A stretch of 64,000 bases of DNA. Origin: Clostridiales bacterium COT073_COT-073. GTDB lineage: Bacteria > Bacillota > Clostridia > Lachnospirales > Vallitaleaceae. Of this stretch, positions 37,546 to 46,171 are shown piece after piece. Where the stretch lies: contig RQYD01000002.1 of NCBI GenBank assembly GCA_003858485.1, forward strand, positions 207,507 through 271,506, given 5' to 3'. A program made the position numbers and the translations under genes. The notes below the pieces were generated by a model. The model saw nothing but the letters and a program-made list of their open reading frames with translations. It did no database searches and was not told where the DNA came from. Numbering within the stretch: position 1 is the stretch's first letter; every line of letters starts with the position of its first letter.

Positions 37546-38994
37546 TTACTTATGTACCACCACTGTAAATCCCATAATTTTGCCTAATGCCTGAATCTGT
37601 TTACTAAAATCACCATAAACCATCGCCAAATGATGCCCAAAACCGCCATCAGCCAAAGCATGTCGAAATTCACGGGCACCACCATCAATCTTTAAATATA
37701 CTGCCGGACTGCATTCATCATCTTTAAAAGCGCATCCCACAACTTCCCCACCAGCCACTATCATCTTAGTACCCGAACGGTCAAAGCGACCGATCGTCAC
37801 TCTTCTGGTATCTGTATTTTCTCCCATATTGACCTGAATTTTGGTGCCCCAGCCTTCATGAGTAAAGCTCCCAAGTTCATAAGGCATGGCTGGCTGAGAA
37901 AAGCCCTGCATTTTTATCCCTGGTACGGAATGCCGAATCTCCAGCATCTCCTCACTAAACGATTCCGGTCCATACACTATCCGGCTCATGCCAATATCAT
38001 TTATCAGATTTTGATCCTTTAATATTAACATGGGATTCCCCATATGTACAGAGCGTTTTCCAGTATACATCAATACCATAATTGCCATCCACACATTCAT
38101 ATCTTCTTCGCAGGCTGATGGCAACCCCTGATCTTTAAGTAAAGAATGAGTCAAACAGGGAGTACATTTATTTTGAGCTGGCAACTGTGAAGCGCACAAC
38201 TCTTTGCATGGAGTAGTAAATGCATTACAATCAAACCGCTCCATCAGCTGACGGACCGCTAAATAATATTTTATGTCCTGAGCAATCCATTCCGCCTTAT
38301 CATAATTGGCCACCGCACCTGCAATCAGCTCTGCTGCCATTTTATCAGCTTCAGCCTGACAGTTCATTTTGGCCATTTCAGCAAATACTTCCCGAAATGG
38401 CAGTCTGGTATTGCGAATCCCATATTTAATAAATAAACCATATGCATCCGGATTACTGGTATTAACACTGACCGGAAATTCATTAGCTGAAGAAAGAATC
38501 AAAATCTTGGTATGAGCAATTGCTTTCTTAACCCACAGCAAATGAAGCAATTGCTTATATTCATCAAAATCATGAGCAAAATATGCTGCCAAACCATTTG
38601 TCCGGTAAAAAGCTACTAAATCAATGGGTGTCGGACCACGGTTGATCATTGTTACAGGTACACCAAGTGCTTCAATTCCAGGAATCCGGTAACTGATTAA
38701 AAAAACATCGGTTTCGGTGATCTGCTCCCGCAATTTATCCAGTTCCGAGTCACGAACCACAAAACTCTCATCATACTCAATATAAATCGCTGGCAACACA
38801 TGACAGGCATCTTTTAAATTTTCCTCAATCATGGCCGCCCACAGTTTAAACTGTTCCCGCCCGGAACGAATTTCATAAGATGGCTCAAGTTCTTCTGCCG
38901 TTCCAACCCGGCAAGGTCCCTCCCAGGCATCTGTATGTACCATATTACTAAATACCGGCCGAATATTAATAGTCACCTCCATTGGATACTTCAT
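37546..38994 (-). CDS. L-fucose/L-arabinose isomerase-like protein, second
   Basis: 482 residues. Same superfamily as 30555-31871: three-part architecture ending in a beta domain with GGEVVGCAFKDDECSPAVYL and GGFGHHLAMVYGD near the C-terminus, where the superfamily has its substrate and metal His. N-terminal half has PIDLVAFYRTNGLAAY. Length is between AraA and shorter members. It is 62 bases upstream of the sensor kinase gene and may lead the same operon. Substrate unknown; the two homologues are too different to be a recent duplication. Confidence 0.7.
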   Translation of the reverse strand: MKYPMEVTINIRPVFSNMVHTDAWEGPCRVGTAEELEPSYEIRSGREQFKLWAAMIEENLKDACHVLPAIYIEYDESFVVRDSELDKLREQITETDVFLISYRIPGIEALGVPVTMINRGPTPIDLVAFYRTNGLAAYFAHDFDEYKQLLHLLWVKKAIAHTKILILSSANEFPVSVNTSNPDAYGLFIKYGIRNTRLPFREVFAEMAKMNCQAEADKMAAELIAGAVANYDKAEWIAQDIKYYLAVRQLMERFDCNAFTTPCKELCASQLPAQNKCTPCLTHSLLKDQGLPSACEEDMNVWMAIMVLMYTGKRSVHMGNPMLILKDQNLINDIGMSRIVYGPESFSEEMLEIRHSVPGIKMQGFSQPAMPYELGSFTHEGWGTKIQVNMGENTDTRRVTIGRFDRSGTKMIVAGGEVVGCAFKDDECSPAVYLKIDGGAREFRHALADGGFGHHLAMVYGDFSKQIQALGKIMGFTVVVHK

Positions 38995-39009
38995 CTTTCA
39001 TCCCTCCGT

Positions 39010-39393
39010 TTATAATTTCATAATTATGCCGCTAATTTGACTCAAACCATTGCGTCTGCTTTCATTCAATTCTCCTGCCAAATCAAATCCATCTAAAAAA
39101 GTTATCTTTGTTGCTTTGGCCTCCTTTACTGTCATGCCATTATAAATTTCGCAAATGGAAAGCGCAATTCCTTTTATCAGCAAGGAATCCGAATCAGCTG
39201 TGAGTACTAGTTTGTCCTCCTTTCGTTCTACTTTCACCCATAACCCGGAGGCACAGCCCCTTATCTGGTATTCCGATTTTCGGATATCTGGCTTGCCACC
39301 GGCCAATGCTTTATCAATAAAATAATCAAAAATGTCCAGTTCATCCTCCATCTGACTTAATTTTTTAATTAGTTTCTGCTGTGTTTTTAGCAT
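39010..39393 (-). CDS. SufE-like sulfur acceptor protein
   Basis: 127 residues. The active-site Cys lies in YQIRGCASGLWVKV (residue about 51), matching the SufE/CsdE V-x-G-C-x-S-x-V/L-W motif. C-terminal DGFDLAGELNESRRNGLSQI matches the family. Accepts persulfide sulfur from the desulfurase encoded upstream. A structured repeat separates it from that gene, yet both are on the same strand. Confidence 0.85.
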   Translation of the reverse strand: MLKTQQKLIKKLSQMEDELDIFDYFIDKALAGGKPDIRKSEYQIRGCASGLWVKVERKEDKLVLTADSDSLLIKGIALSICEIYNGMTVKEAKATKITFLDGFDLAGELNESRRNGLSQISGIIMKL

Positions 39394-39449
39394 TTTTCAT
39401 TCCTTTTTAAATTCTAATTTGAAGCACGCAAGGAAAATGGAAACGATTG

Positions 39450-39537
39450 CGAAGTGGAAATTTACATTTTCCAGTACTTCACCAGCAGACAACAACACGA
39501 AGTGTCAGAGTCTGCTGGTCGCAACTTCCCGATAAAT
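39450..39537 (-). repeat. Inverted copy of the structured dispersed repeat
   Basis: Hairpin ACCAGCAGAC (39481-39490) / GTCTGCTGGT (39510-39519) with an inner ACAC-GAA-GTGT hairpin; preceded by GAAGT..ACTTC around TTTACATTTT and followed by CCCGATAA. These landmarks match the reverse complement of the 142-base unit at 43786 (TTTACATTTT, CTTCACC, GTCTGACGGT, CCCGATAA). Sits between sufS-like and sufE-like genes. Confidence 0.6.
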
Positions 39538-39552
39538 TCTTATTTATCTGCT

Positions 39553-40761
39553 TTAGCTAAAAGCAGTCAATTTCCTTAAACTTAGCTCCAAAGCATTAAA
39601 AAAAATATCAACTTCATCAAAGGTATTATAAAGACCTAAAGAAATTCGAACACATCCTTCAATGCCCATTTGGGAAAAAGCATTTTGGGCGCAAAGACTA
39701 CCGCTTCTAACCGCTATCTGAAAGTGATTTAATAAAGCAGCAATGTCAAAAAAATGAGCTTTCTCACAAATAAAAGAAAAAATGGGAAGTTCAACTACCT
39801 GATTGCCTAACATTTTTACTCCATACTTTTCCACATGCTGAAAACCGGAATGAACATAGCTACATAGATTATGTTCATGCTCAGCCACTTCATTTTCATT
39901 GATTTGTTGCAAATACTGAATGGCACTGGCCAGACCCAGTCTGGCTGCTACATCCTGGGTACCTGCTTCAAATTTAGCAGAATTTTCTACAAAACAAAAA
40001 TCCTGTCCACTGACAATTCCTCCGCCTACTAATAGTGGGTTCATTTCTACCAGATGTTCTTCCTTAACATAAAGGACCCCTATGCCGGCCGGTGCATACA
40101 TTTTATGACCTGATAAAAATAAGAAATCACAATTTATGTGCCTGACATCAATTCTTTGATGTGCTACCAGTTGTGCTGCATCCAGAACTAAGGAAACCCT
40201 ATGTTGTTTACAAATTTCGGCTACCCTTTCATACTCCGTCTTGCTGCCAAGAAAATTAGAGGCACAGGTCACTGCCGCTATGATTGTTTGGTCATCAATT
40301 TTTTGTTCCAAGTCTTCCAGGTCAAGACAGCCCTCTTGGGTTATTTTTACTACTCGTAATTCTGCCCTAGCTCCGGCACATATTTGGCGCCATGGCAAAA
40401 AATTAGAATTATGTTCCAAAGCTGTAACTACGATATTATGTCTCGAAGTCAATCGCCGAGCAGCATAGGTAGCCGCCACAATATTAGCTGCTTCTGTGGC
40501 TGATTTAGTAAAAACTATTTCTCCCTTTTTGGCCCCCAGAAATGTCGCTACAATTTGCCGAGCCGTCTCGCTTTTTTGTTCCGCTTTTCTGGACAAAGTA
40601 TAGGCAGAACGACTAATTGGCGCATTTTCATCAGTATAAAAACGGCACAAAGTATCAATCACTATTTGTGGCTTTTGCGTGGTGGCTGAATTGTCAAAAT
40701 AAACCAAGCCAGGATTGCCGGCAAAAAAAGGAAAATCATTTCTCCACTTATTTTTCATCAT
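39553..40761 (-). CDS. SufS-like group II cysteine desulfurase (aminotransferase class V)
   Basis: 402 residues. YFDNSATTQKP start, PLP lysine in FLSGHKMYAPAGIG, active-site Cys in VRSGSLCAQNAF near residue 360. In classical SufS this reads RxGHHCAQP; here HH is replaced by SL, so the persulfide environment may differ. Removes sulfur from cysteine and passes it to a SufE protein. No SufBCD genes are beside it, so it is more like a dedicated CsdA-type pair. Overlaps the carrier-like gene by four bases. Confidence 0.9.
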   Translation of the reverse strand: MMKNKWRNDFPFFAGNPGLVYFDNSATTQKPQIVIDTLCRFYTDENAPISRSAYTLSRKAEQKSETARQIVATFLGAKKGEIVFTKSATEAANIVAATYAARRLTSRHNIVVTALEHNSNFLPWRQICAGARAELRVVKITQEGCLDLEDLEQKIDDQTIIAAVTCASNFLGSKTEYERVAEICKQHRVSLVLDAAQLVAHQRIDVRHINCDFLFLSGHKMYAPAGIGVLYVKEEHLVEMNPLLVGGGIVSGQDFCFVENSAKFEAGTQDVAARLGLASAIQYLQQINENEVAEHEHNLCSYVHSGFQHVEKYGVKMLGNQVVELPIFSFICEKAHFFDIAALLNHFQIAVRSGSLCAQNAFSQMGIEGCVRISLGLYNTFDEVDIFFNALELSLRKLTAFS

Positions 40762-41132
40762 TTCTTACCGCAGAGCCGGTAAAGTGCTGCTGCTAACTCC
40801 TCTACTGTGTCAATCTCTGTACTGGCTACATCATCTAACCGGACATTCAATTTCTTTTCCAAATGCATAATTAATAAAACTTTCTTTTTAACAATCGAAT
40901 TGGTCCCACGACAATCAGTTTTGGAAACTGAGTTTAACAATTGTTCCTCTGTCAAGGAAATCCCCTGACTTTGCCTGTGCAAACTAAGTTGGCATAACTG
41001 TAATAGATTTTGTTCGGTCACTTCCGATTCCAGCCACAACCTTTTCAAAATATATTGATATAAATTGACATAAAATTGAAAATAGTCCGTTGTTAAATTG
41101 ATTTCACTCCTTTGATGAATTTCCATTTGCAC
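40758..41132 (-). CDS. Acyl-carrier-protein-like protein coupled to a cysteine desulfurase
   Basis: 124 residues. The C-terminal 50 residues (TNSIVKKKVLLIMHLEKKLN, then VRLDDV and TVEELAAALYRL) follow the ACP fold pattern, with TNSI at the place of the phosphopantetheine site GxDSL: Ser is kept, Asp is changed to Asn. N-terminal half is helical without recognised domain. Stop overlaps the desulfurase start (four bases), implying joint action. A carrier role with sulfur or acyl cargo is inferred. No biosynthetic ligase gene is adjacent. Confidence 0.55.
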   Translation of the reverse strand: MQMEIHQRSEINLTTDYFQFYVNLYQYILKRLWLESEVTEQNLLQLCQLSLHRQSQGISLTEEQLLNSVSKTDCRGTNSIVKKKVLLIMHLEKKLNVRLDDVASTEIDTVEELAAALYRLCGKK

Positions 41133-41286
41133 TTCCTTTCTACTTCATTTTCCGGTCTTGACCCAACTTGTCTTATTATTGCCTGATAAACCAACCCATT
41201 ACCCCTATAATATCAAATAATATTTTCTTTTTTTGCCTAATCATCTTTATTTTTTGATATATCTCACATTTATTCTGTTAATTTTC

Positions 41287-41315
41287 TTGATCAACTAATG
41301 AAAATATAATATACT
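41287..41315 (+). promoter_or_regulatory. Candidate promoter of the AraC-type regulator
   Basis: TTGATC (41287-41292), 17-base spacer, TATACT (41310-41315), 44 bases before ATG 41360. Weaker match at -35, as expected for an activator-controlled or low-level regulator gene. Confidence 0.5.
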
Positions 41316-41359
41316 AAAAACGTAATTATAAGTTTTAAGCCAAAGTGGAGGATACCCAA

Positions 41360-42217
41360 ATGAATGACTATCCTTGTGAATACAAAGAAAACCTACAGCA
41401 TGACTGTTTTATATCACATAAAATTTCAAGCCATGCCGCTCATATCAATACTTATCATATGCATGATGCGCTTGAAGTAATATTAATTCGCAATGGTACT
41501 GCCCAAGTAACAGTTGGTAAGGAAAAATTTGAAGCAGGCACTGGTTCAGTTTTGCTCTTTAGTCATACCGATTTGCACGGTATTGTTCCCCAAGGGGATA
41601 TTTTTGATCGCTATGTTTTATATTTTAAACCGGAATTTCTGGAAACTTTATCCAGTGAGTCAAACCAATTGATGCAATGTTTTTTTGTCAAAAAAACACT
41701 ATCGCCCAATCATATTCAGCTCAGTCCGGAAACCACAACTGAGTTTATCAATCTGTTTGAACAAATCATTCAATCTTATCAAAATCAGTCTGAGCAATTT
41801 GGGCAAGAATTGGAACAAAAATATTTAGTTGCCCTGGCTCTACTAAAACTCAATCGTCTATATCTTAAAGACTCATTGCTAATGCTCTCCCAATCTAAAC
41901 GAAATTATCAAATTGTCTATCAAACCCTGATTTACATTCAGAATAATATCGACGCCGACCTATCTCTTTCTTTGTTGGCGGCGGTTAACTATATTGGTAA
42001 AAACCGTCTGTGTCAGGCTTTTACTCAAACCATCCAAATGTCCCCAATGCAATATGTCCTCAAAGCCAGAATCGCCAAGGCTAAACATCTGTTGTTACAT
42101 AACCACAGGGTCGATCAAGTTTGTGAGCAATGTGGCTTTAAGAGTCTCTCCCACTTTAGCCGGACTTTTCGGGTGCAGGTAGGCATTTCGCCTAAACAAT
42201 TCAGCAAGCAAAAATAA
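41360..42217 (+). CDS. AraC-family transcriptional regulator with cupin-like sensor domain
   Basis: 285 residues from ATG 41360, eight bases after GGAGG; an in-frame GTG at 41345 overlaps that site. N-terminal cupin-like domain (residues 15-90; HMHDALEVILIRNGTAQVTVG) for ligand sensing, C-terminal double HTH (190-285) with CEQCGFKSLSHFSRTFR. Lies directly upstream of the CUT1 transporter and GH28 gene on the same strand and most likely activates them. Confidence 0.88.
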   Translation: MNDYPCEYKENLQHDCFISHKISSHAAHINTYHMHDALEVILIRNGTAQVTVGKEKFEAGTGSVLLFSHTDLHGIVPQGDIFDRYVLYFKPEFLETLSSESNQLMQCFFVKKTLSPNHIQLSPETTTEFINLFEQIIQSYQNQSEQFGQELEQKYLVALALLKLNRLYLKDSLLMLSQSKRNYQIVYQTLIYIQNNIDADLSLSLLAAVNYIGKNRLCQAFTQTIQMSPMQYVLKARIAKAKHLLLHNHRVDQVCEQCGFKSLSHFSRTFRVQVGISPKQFSKQK

Positions 42218-42253
42218 GGATGGTTTTTTAAGATTTTATGTCGGTTTTTTGGG

Positions 42254-42282
42254 TTGAAATTTATTTTCGCGCTTTATATCAT
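42254..42282 (+). promoter_or_regulatory. Candidate promoter of the CUT1 transporter operon
   Basis: TTGAAA (42254-42259), 17-base spacer, TATCAT (42277-42282), followed by the small palindrome ATAATATTAT. Leader of about 80 bases to ATG 42372, which has GAGGAG upstream. Confidence 0.5.
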
Positions 42283-42371
42283 AATATTATCAAAGGTTTT
42301 AACTAATTAAGCGCATCTGACTAGGTAAGGTCCATTTACTGCATTTAAAAACATTATGAGGAGGATAAGAT

Positions 42372-43772
42372 ATGAAAAACACAAAACAACTGCTTTCCTT
42401 GTTAATCTGTGCTGTGATGATTGTAACCTTAGTTGCTTGCAACAACTCCAAAACAACTGATAAAGCGAGTCCGGACAAAGAACCGGCAACAACTTCTGAA
42501 AAAGCAACAACTCCGGAAAAAGAAGCCACTCCCGACAAGACAACTCCGGAAAAAGAAGCTACTCCAGCTAATCCTACCGCCGAAGAAATTACGCTTTCCG
42601 TAGCCTGGTGGGGCGGCGACACCCGTAATGCCCGGGTAGCTAAAACGCTTGAAATGTACAGTGCTAAAAATCCACAGATAAAATTCAGCACTGCCACCAA
42701 TAATTTCTCTGACCATGGAACAGCCATGTCAACAGCGGCTGCCTCCGGTGATTTGCCGGATATGTGGCTGATTTCAACTACCTTGTGGATGGGTCGCTTT
42801 GTAGAAAGCGGACAATTATTGGATTTAAGGCCATATATTGAAAGCGGTGCCATTGATGTATCAAATATTCCCGATGCTAATTTAGAGAGCGGACGGGCAG
42901 CTGATGGTGGTATTTATGCCATTGCCTCTGGTCTTAACACACCATGTATTCAATATAATAAAACCTTGCTGGAAGAACATGGAATTGAAATCAAAAATGG
43001 CATGACTATTGATGACTTCATTTCCAAATGCGATGAAATTTATAAAAAAACCGGTCGCAAAACCACCATTAACAATCCTGAGAGCTTTATTGAATATTTA
43101 CTTAGAGCCGATGGAAAGCTTTTATATGGTGATGGCAAAATCGGCGCCGATTCCCCGGAAGATCTGATGACCTATTTTAACCTGATGGAGCGTGGGCGCA
43201 AAGAAGGCTGGTTAATCGACTATGAAACCTATGTCACCAAAGGCGGTGATGCTTCCACTCAACCGGTGGTGACCGGTGTTTCCTGGAATGCCATGTGGAA
43301 TTCCAATCAAACAGTAGCCCTGCAAAGCCCTTGCCCTGAAGGGGTAATTTTAGATATGGTAACCTGGCCAACTCCTAACTTAGAGGCTTCCGGCTATACC
43401 GCCGGTGCGATGGCTTGGTGTATCCCGGCCAACACAGAACATCCTGACGAAGCTGTGGCCTTACTTAACTGGTGGGTAAACAGTCCTGAAGTTCATGAAG
43501 TCATTTTAGGCGAATTGGGAATCCCGGTCAATACCAAGGTGGCTGAACACATTATTCCTTTCCTGGATGACACCAGTGCCCGTGCCTTTAAATATGTCTT
43601 AGAAGAAGTAGTACCACACAGCAGTCCGAAAAATCCAATTGGTGGACCTGGCGCTGCTGAAGTTCGGGCTTTAATTGATGAATTGGAAGAAATGATGTAT
43701 TATGGTTCAATTACCCCAAAAGAAGCCGCTGAACGTTTATTTACTGAAGGCAATGCTTTACTGGCAAAATAG
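42372..43772 (+). CDS. CUT1 sugar ABC transporter substrate-binding lipoprotein
   Basis: 466 residues. Lipobox with Cys23 (VTLVAC), then a Thr/Glu/Lys/Pro-rich linker with repeated TPEKEAT-type units (residues 28-68). The rest is an extracellular family 1 binding protein (LSVAWWGGDTRNARVAKTLE start, AAASGDLPDMWLIS). Binds oligosaccharides for the permeases at 44303-46047. The ATPase is not encoded here, as is usual for CUT1 systems sharing one MsmK-type ATPase. Confidence 0.9.
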   Translation: MKNTKQLLSLLICAVMIVTLVACNNSKTTDKASPDKEPATTSEKATTPEKEATPDKTTPEKEATPANPTAEEITLSVAWWGGDTRNARVAKTLEMYSAKNPQIKFSTATNNFSDHGTAMSTAAASGDLPDMWLISTTLWMGRFVESGQLLDLRPYIESGAIDVSNIPDANLESGRAADGGIYAIASGLNTPCIQYNKTLLEEHGIEIKNGMTIDDFISKCDEIYKKTGRKTTINNPESFIEYLLRADGKLLYGDGKIGADSPEDLMTYFNLMERGRKEGWLIDYETYVTKGGDASTQPVVTGVSWNAMWNSNQTVALQSPCPEGVILDMVTWPTPNLEASGYTAGAMAWCIPANTEHPDEAVALLNWWVNSPEVHEVILGELGIPVNTKVAEHIIPFLDDTSARAFKYVLEEVVPHSSPKNPIGGPGAAEVRALIDELEEMMYYGSITPKEAAERLFTEGNALLAK

Positions 43773-43785
43773 CCTTTAAATGTTT

Positions 43786-44091
43786 GCGCGCTTCAAAATA
43801 CTGGTTATCGGGCAATTAACCACCGTCAGACCAAATGCTTCGCATTTGCCGTGCTTCGCACTCCCTGTCTGACGGTGAAGCGCCGCAAAATGTAAATGCC
43901 CGCTGCGCGGTCGCTTCCATTTTGCTTGCGCGCTTCAAAATCACGGTTGTCGGGCAATTAACCACCGTCAGACCAAATGCTTCGCATTTGCCGTGCTTCG
44001 CACTCCCTGTCCGACGGTGAAGCGCCGCAAAATGTAAATGCCCGCTGCGCGGTCGCTTCCATTTTGCTTGCGCGCTTCAAAATCACGGTTT
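43786..44091. repeat. Structured repeat, two tandem 142-base units plus a partial third
   Basis: The word GCGCGCTTCAAAAT starts at 43786, 43928 and 44070, giving a 142-base period. Each unit has CACCGTCAGAC / GTCTGACGGTG (43821-43831 with 43867-43877; second copy has one mismatch) enclosing CAAATGC-TTC-GCATTTG and GTGC-TTC-GCAC hairpins, then GAAGCG..CGCTTC around TGTAAATGC. The fold would be a three-way junction plus hairpin. The units differ at only a few positions, suggesting recent duplication. Open frames across it are accidental. Confidence 0.85.
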
Positions 44092-44167
44092 ATTTGGCAT
44101 AATATCATTTACCCAGAACGTTTGATGTGACAAGATAATCTAGGTTTACTGATTACAGAATAAAATC

Positions 44168-44200
44168 AAATGCGGACTGAGTAAATCAGTCCGCATTTTT
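44168..44200 (+). terminator. Hairpin terminator between binding protein and permeases
   Basis: AAATGCGGACTGA / TCAGTCCGCATTT, a perfect 13-bp stem with a five-base loop and five T. It would limit read-through from the binding-protein gene to the permeases, so permeases are expressed at a lower level or from another promoter. Confidence 0.85.
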
Positions 44201-44209
44201 GCCACCATA

Positions 44210-44269
44210 ACTCAACTTTTCCCCTCTTTTTTTGCTCTATCCATTCCAGTAAACGCGGGAAAATTGAGT
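44210..44269. mobile_element. Short MITE relic with inverted ends
   Basis: Begins ACTCAACTTTTCCC and ends GGGAAAATTGAGT, an inverted repeat with one mismatch, closely related to the ends of the element at 31981. Flanked by CATA on both sides. Only 60 bases, with the internal part mostly lost. It fills the space between the terminator and the permease ribosome site. Confidence 0.65.
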
Positions 44270-44302
44270 CATAACTAATTTATATTTTTGAAAGGAGCTA
44301 CC

Positions 44303-45193
44303 ATGAAAAAGAAAAAAACTACTTTTCGCTCTTGGTTGTGTAAAGAACATGTTGCCGGTTATATCCTGGCGGCTCCCTTCATCATCGGCTTTTTGGCTTT
44401 TATCATTGCCCCCATGAGCGTATCACTTTATTTTTCCTTTTGTGACTATAATATTTTATCTCCGGAGAAATGGGTTGGTTTAAAAAATTATATTAAACTG
44501 CTTTCTGATCCCAAATTAATCAATTCTTTAAAGGTCACCTTCAAGTACGCTTTTTTCTCTGTTCCTCTAAAATTGACCTTCTCGCTTTTAGTTGCCCTGC
44601 TCCTGCTGCGAAATACCAAAGCCGCTCCTTTTTATCGGGCCGTTTATTATGTACCTTCGATTATGGGTGCCTCAGTGGCTGTATCTGTTTTATGGCGACA
44701 GGTCTTTACTACTAACGGACTTTTTAATCAAGTTACCGGTTTTAATTTTGCCTGGCTGGCTCATACCCAAACTGCAATTTGGGTTCTTATTTTACTTTCT
44801 GTATGGCAGTTCGGCTCTTCGATGCTGATTTTTTCATCAGCTTTAAAACAAATCCCACAGGAATTTTATGAAGCCGCCAAAGTAGATGGGGCTGGAAAAA
44901 TATCCAGCTTTTTTCGGATTACTTTGCCACTACTCAGCTCAACCATCTTTTTTAATTTAATTATGCAAAGTATTAATGGGCTATTGGTCTTCGTTCAGGG
45001 GCAAATCATCACTGCCGGTAAACCAATGGACTCTACAAAATTTTATGTTCTTTATATGTATGAGCAAGCATTTAAATTTAACAATGCCGGCTATGCTTCA
45101 GCTATGGGCTGGATTATGGTCCTTTTAATTATCAGCTTTACCGCCTTTTTATTTATCACTAAAAAACTATGGGTTTATGAAGGAGGGTATTAA
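44303..45193 (+). CDS. CUT1 sugar ABC transporter permease (MalF type)
   Basis: 296 residues from ATG 44303, behind AAAGGAG (44291-44297); an in-frame TTG at 44288 precedes the ribosome site. Multiple predicted helices, EAA loop EFYEAAKVDGAGKISSFFRITLP. Works with the next gene as the membrane channel. Confidence 0.92.
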   Translation: MKKKKTTFRSWLCKEHVAGYILAAPFIIGFLAFIIAPMSVSLYFSFCDYNILSPEKWVGLKNYIKLLSDPKLINSLKVTFKYAFFSVPLKLTFSLLVALLLLRNTKAAPFYRAVYYVPSIMGASVAVSVLWRQVFTTNGLFNQVTGFNFAWLAHTQTAIWVLILLSVWQFGSSMLIFSSALKQIPQEFYEAAKVDGAGKISSFFRITLPLLSSTIFFNLIMQSINGLLVFVQGQIITAGKPMDSTKFYVLYMYEQAFKFNNAGYASAMGWIMVLLIISFTAFLFITKKLWVYEGGY

Positions 45194-45195
45194 TT

Positions 45196-46047
45196 ATGAC
45201 CAGGAAAAAGAAAAACGGGGTTTTCACAGTCTTTTATCATGCATTTGTCCTAACCTTTGCCATAGTTATGATATATCCTTTGCTGTGGATGGTATTAAGT
45301 TCCTTTAAGCCCACCAATACCATTTTTGCAACTGCCACTACTCTCCTGCCCGAAAACCCGACACTGGCCAACTATACTCATGGCTGGCAGGGAATTAGCA
45401 ATACCGGCTTTGCTGTATTTTTTAAAAATACACTTTTGGTTTGTATCATTAATACTTTTGGCACAACCATTTCCTGCATTTTAGTCGGTTATTCCTTTGC
45501 CCGGCTAAAGTATAAGCTGCGTAACTTTTTATTTGCCATTGTTTTATTGACCATGATGCTGCCAGGCGAAATTTTAATGATTCCTCAGTATTTATGGTAT
45601 AACAATTTAGGCTGGATTAATACCTATTTGCCTTTAACGGTTCCCGGATTTTTTGCTGTTTCCGGATTTTTTGTCTATCAAATCAAAACTTTTATTGAAA
45701 AAATCCCACACGAATTAGATGACGCTGCCCGCATTGATGGCTGCACTTATTATGGAATTTTAATCCGGATCATTCTACCATTGATTAAACCGGCAATTAC
45801 CACTGTTGTTATCTTTTCTTTTTTAAATACTTGGAACAATTATATGGGTGCCCTCTTATATTTGCGTAAAACCGAAAAATATACAGTCAGTTTAGCTCTG
45901 AAATTATTTTGCGACCCGATTTCACAGTCTGATTATGGAGCCATGTTTGCCATGTCAACCCTGTCCTTACTGCCTATTTTCTTTATTTTTATCACCATGC
46001 AGCGCTATATGACACAAGGTATTGCAACTTCCGGTTTAAAAAGCTAA
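45196..46047 (+). CDS. CUT1 sugar ABC transporter permease (MalG type)
   Basis: 283 residues, EAA loop ELDDAARIDGCTYYGILIRIILP. Multiple helices. Two bases after the MalF-type gene, preceded by AGGAGGG. The GH28 gene follows 124 bases later on the same strand, so imported oligogalacturonide-like sugars are a reasonable guess. Confidence 0.92.
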   Translation: MTRKKKNGVFTVFYHAFVLTFAIVMIYPLLWMVLSSFKPTNTIFATATTLLPENPTLANYTHGWQGISNTGFAVFFKNTLLVCIINTFGTTISCILVGYSFARLKYKLRNFLFAIVLLTMMLPGEILMIPQYLWYNNLGWINTYLPLTVPGFFAVSGFFVYQIKTFIEKIPHELDDAARIDGCTYYGILIRIILPLIKPAITTVVIFSFLNTWNNYMGALLYLRKTEKYTVSLALKLFCDPISQSDYGAMFAMSTLSLLPIFFIFITMQRYMTQGIATSGLKS

Positions 46048-46171
46048 TTGACTGCTATTAATTAATTTCTGCCTGTTCACTAAAAAATTCAAAAAGCAAA
46101 CGAATGAAAAACCGGTCAAACTGTGGATATCACTCTAAAACCATTGCTGCCTAAATGAAAGGAGAGTCTGG

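Noticed and set aside
43835..44020. A 61-codon open frame within the 142-base repeats
   Set aside because: It arises from the repeat sequence itself and reads the same words twice; no start signal.
43786..44091. CRISPR array for the tandem repeat
   Set aside because: The period is 142 bases with no short repeat/unique spacer pattern and no cas genes nearby.
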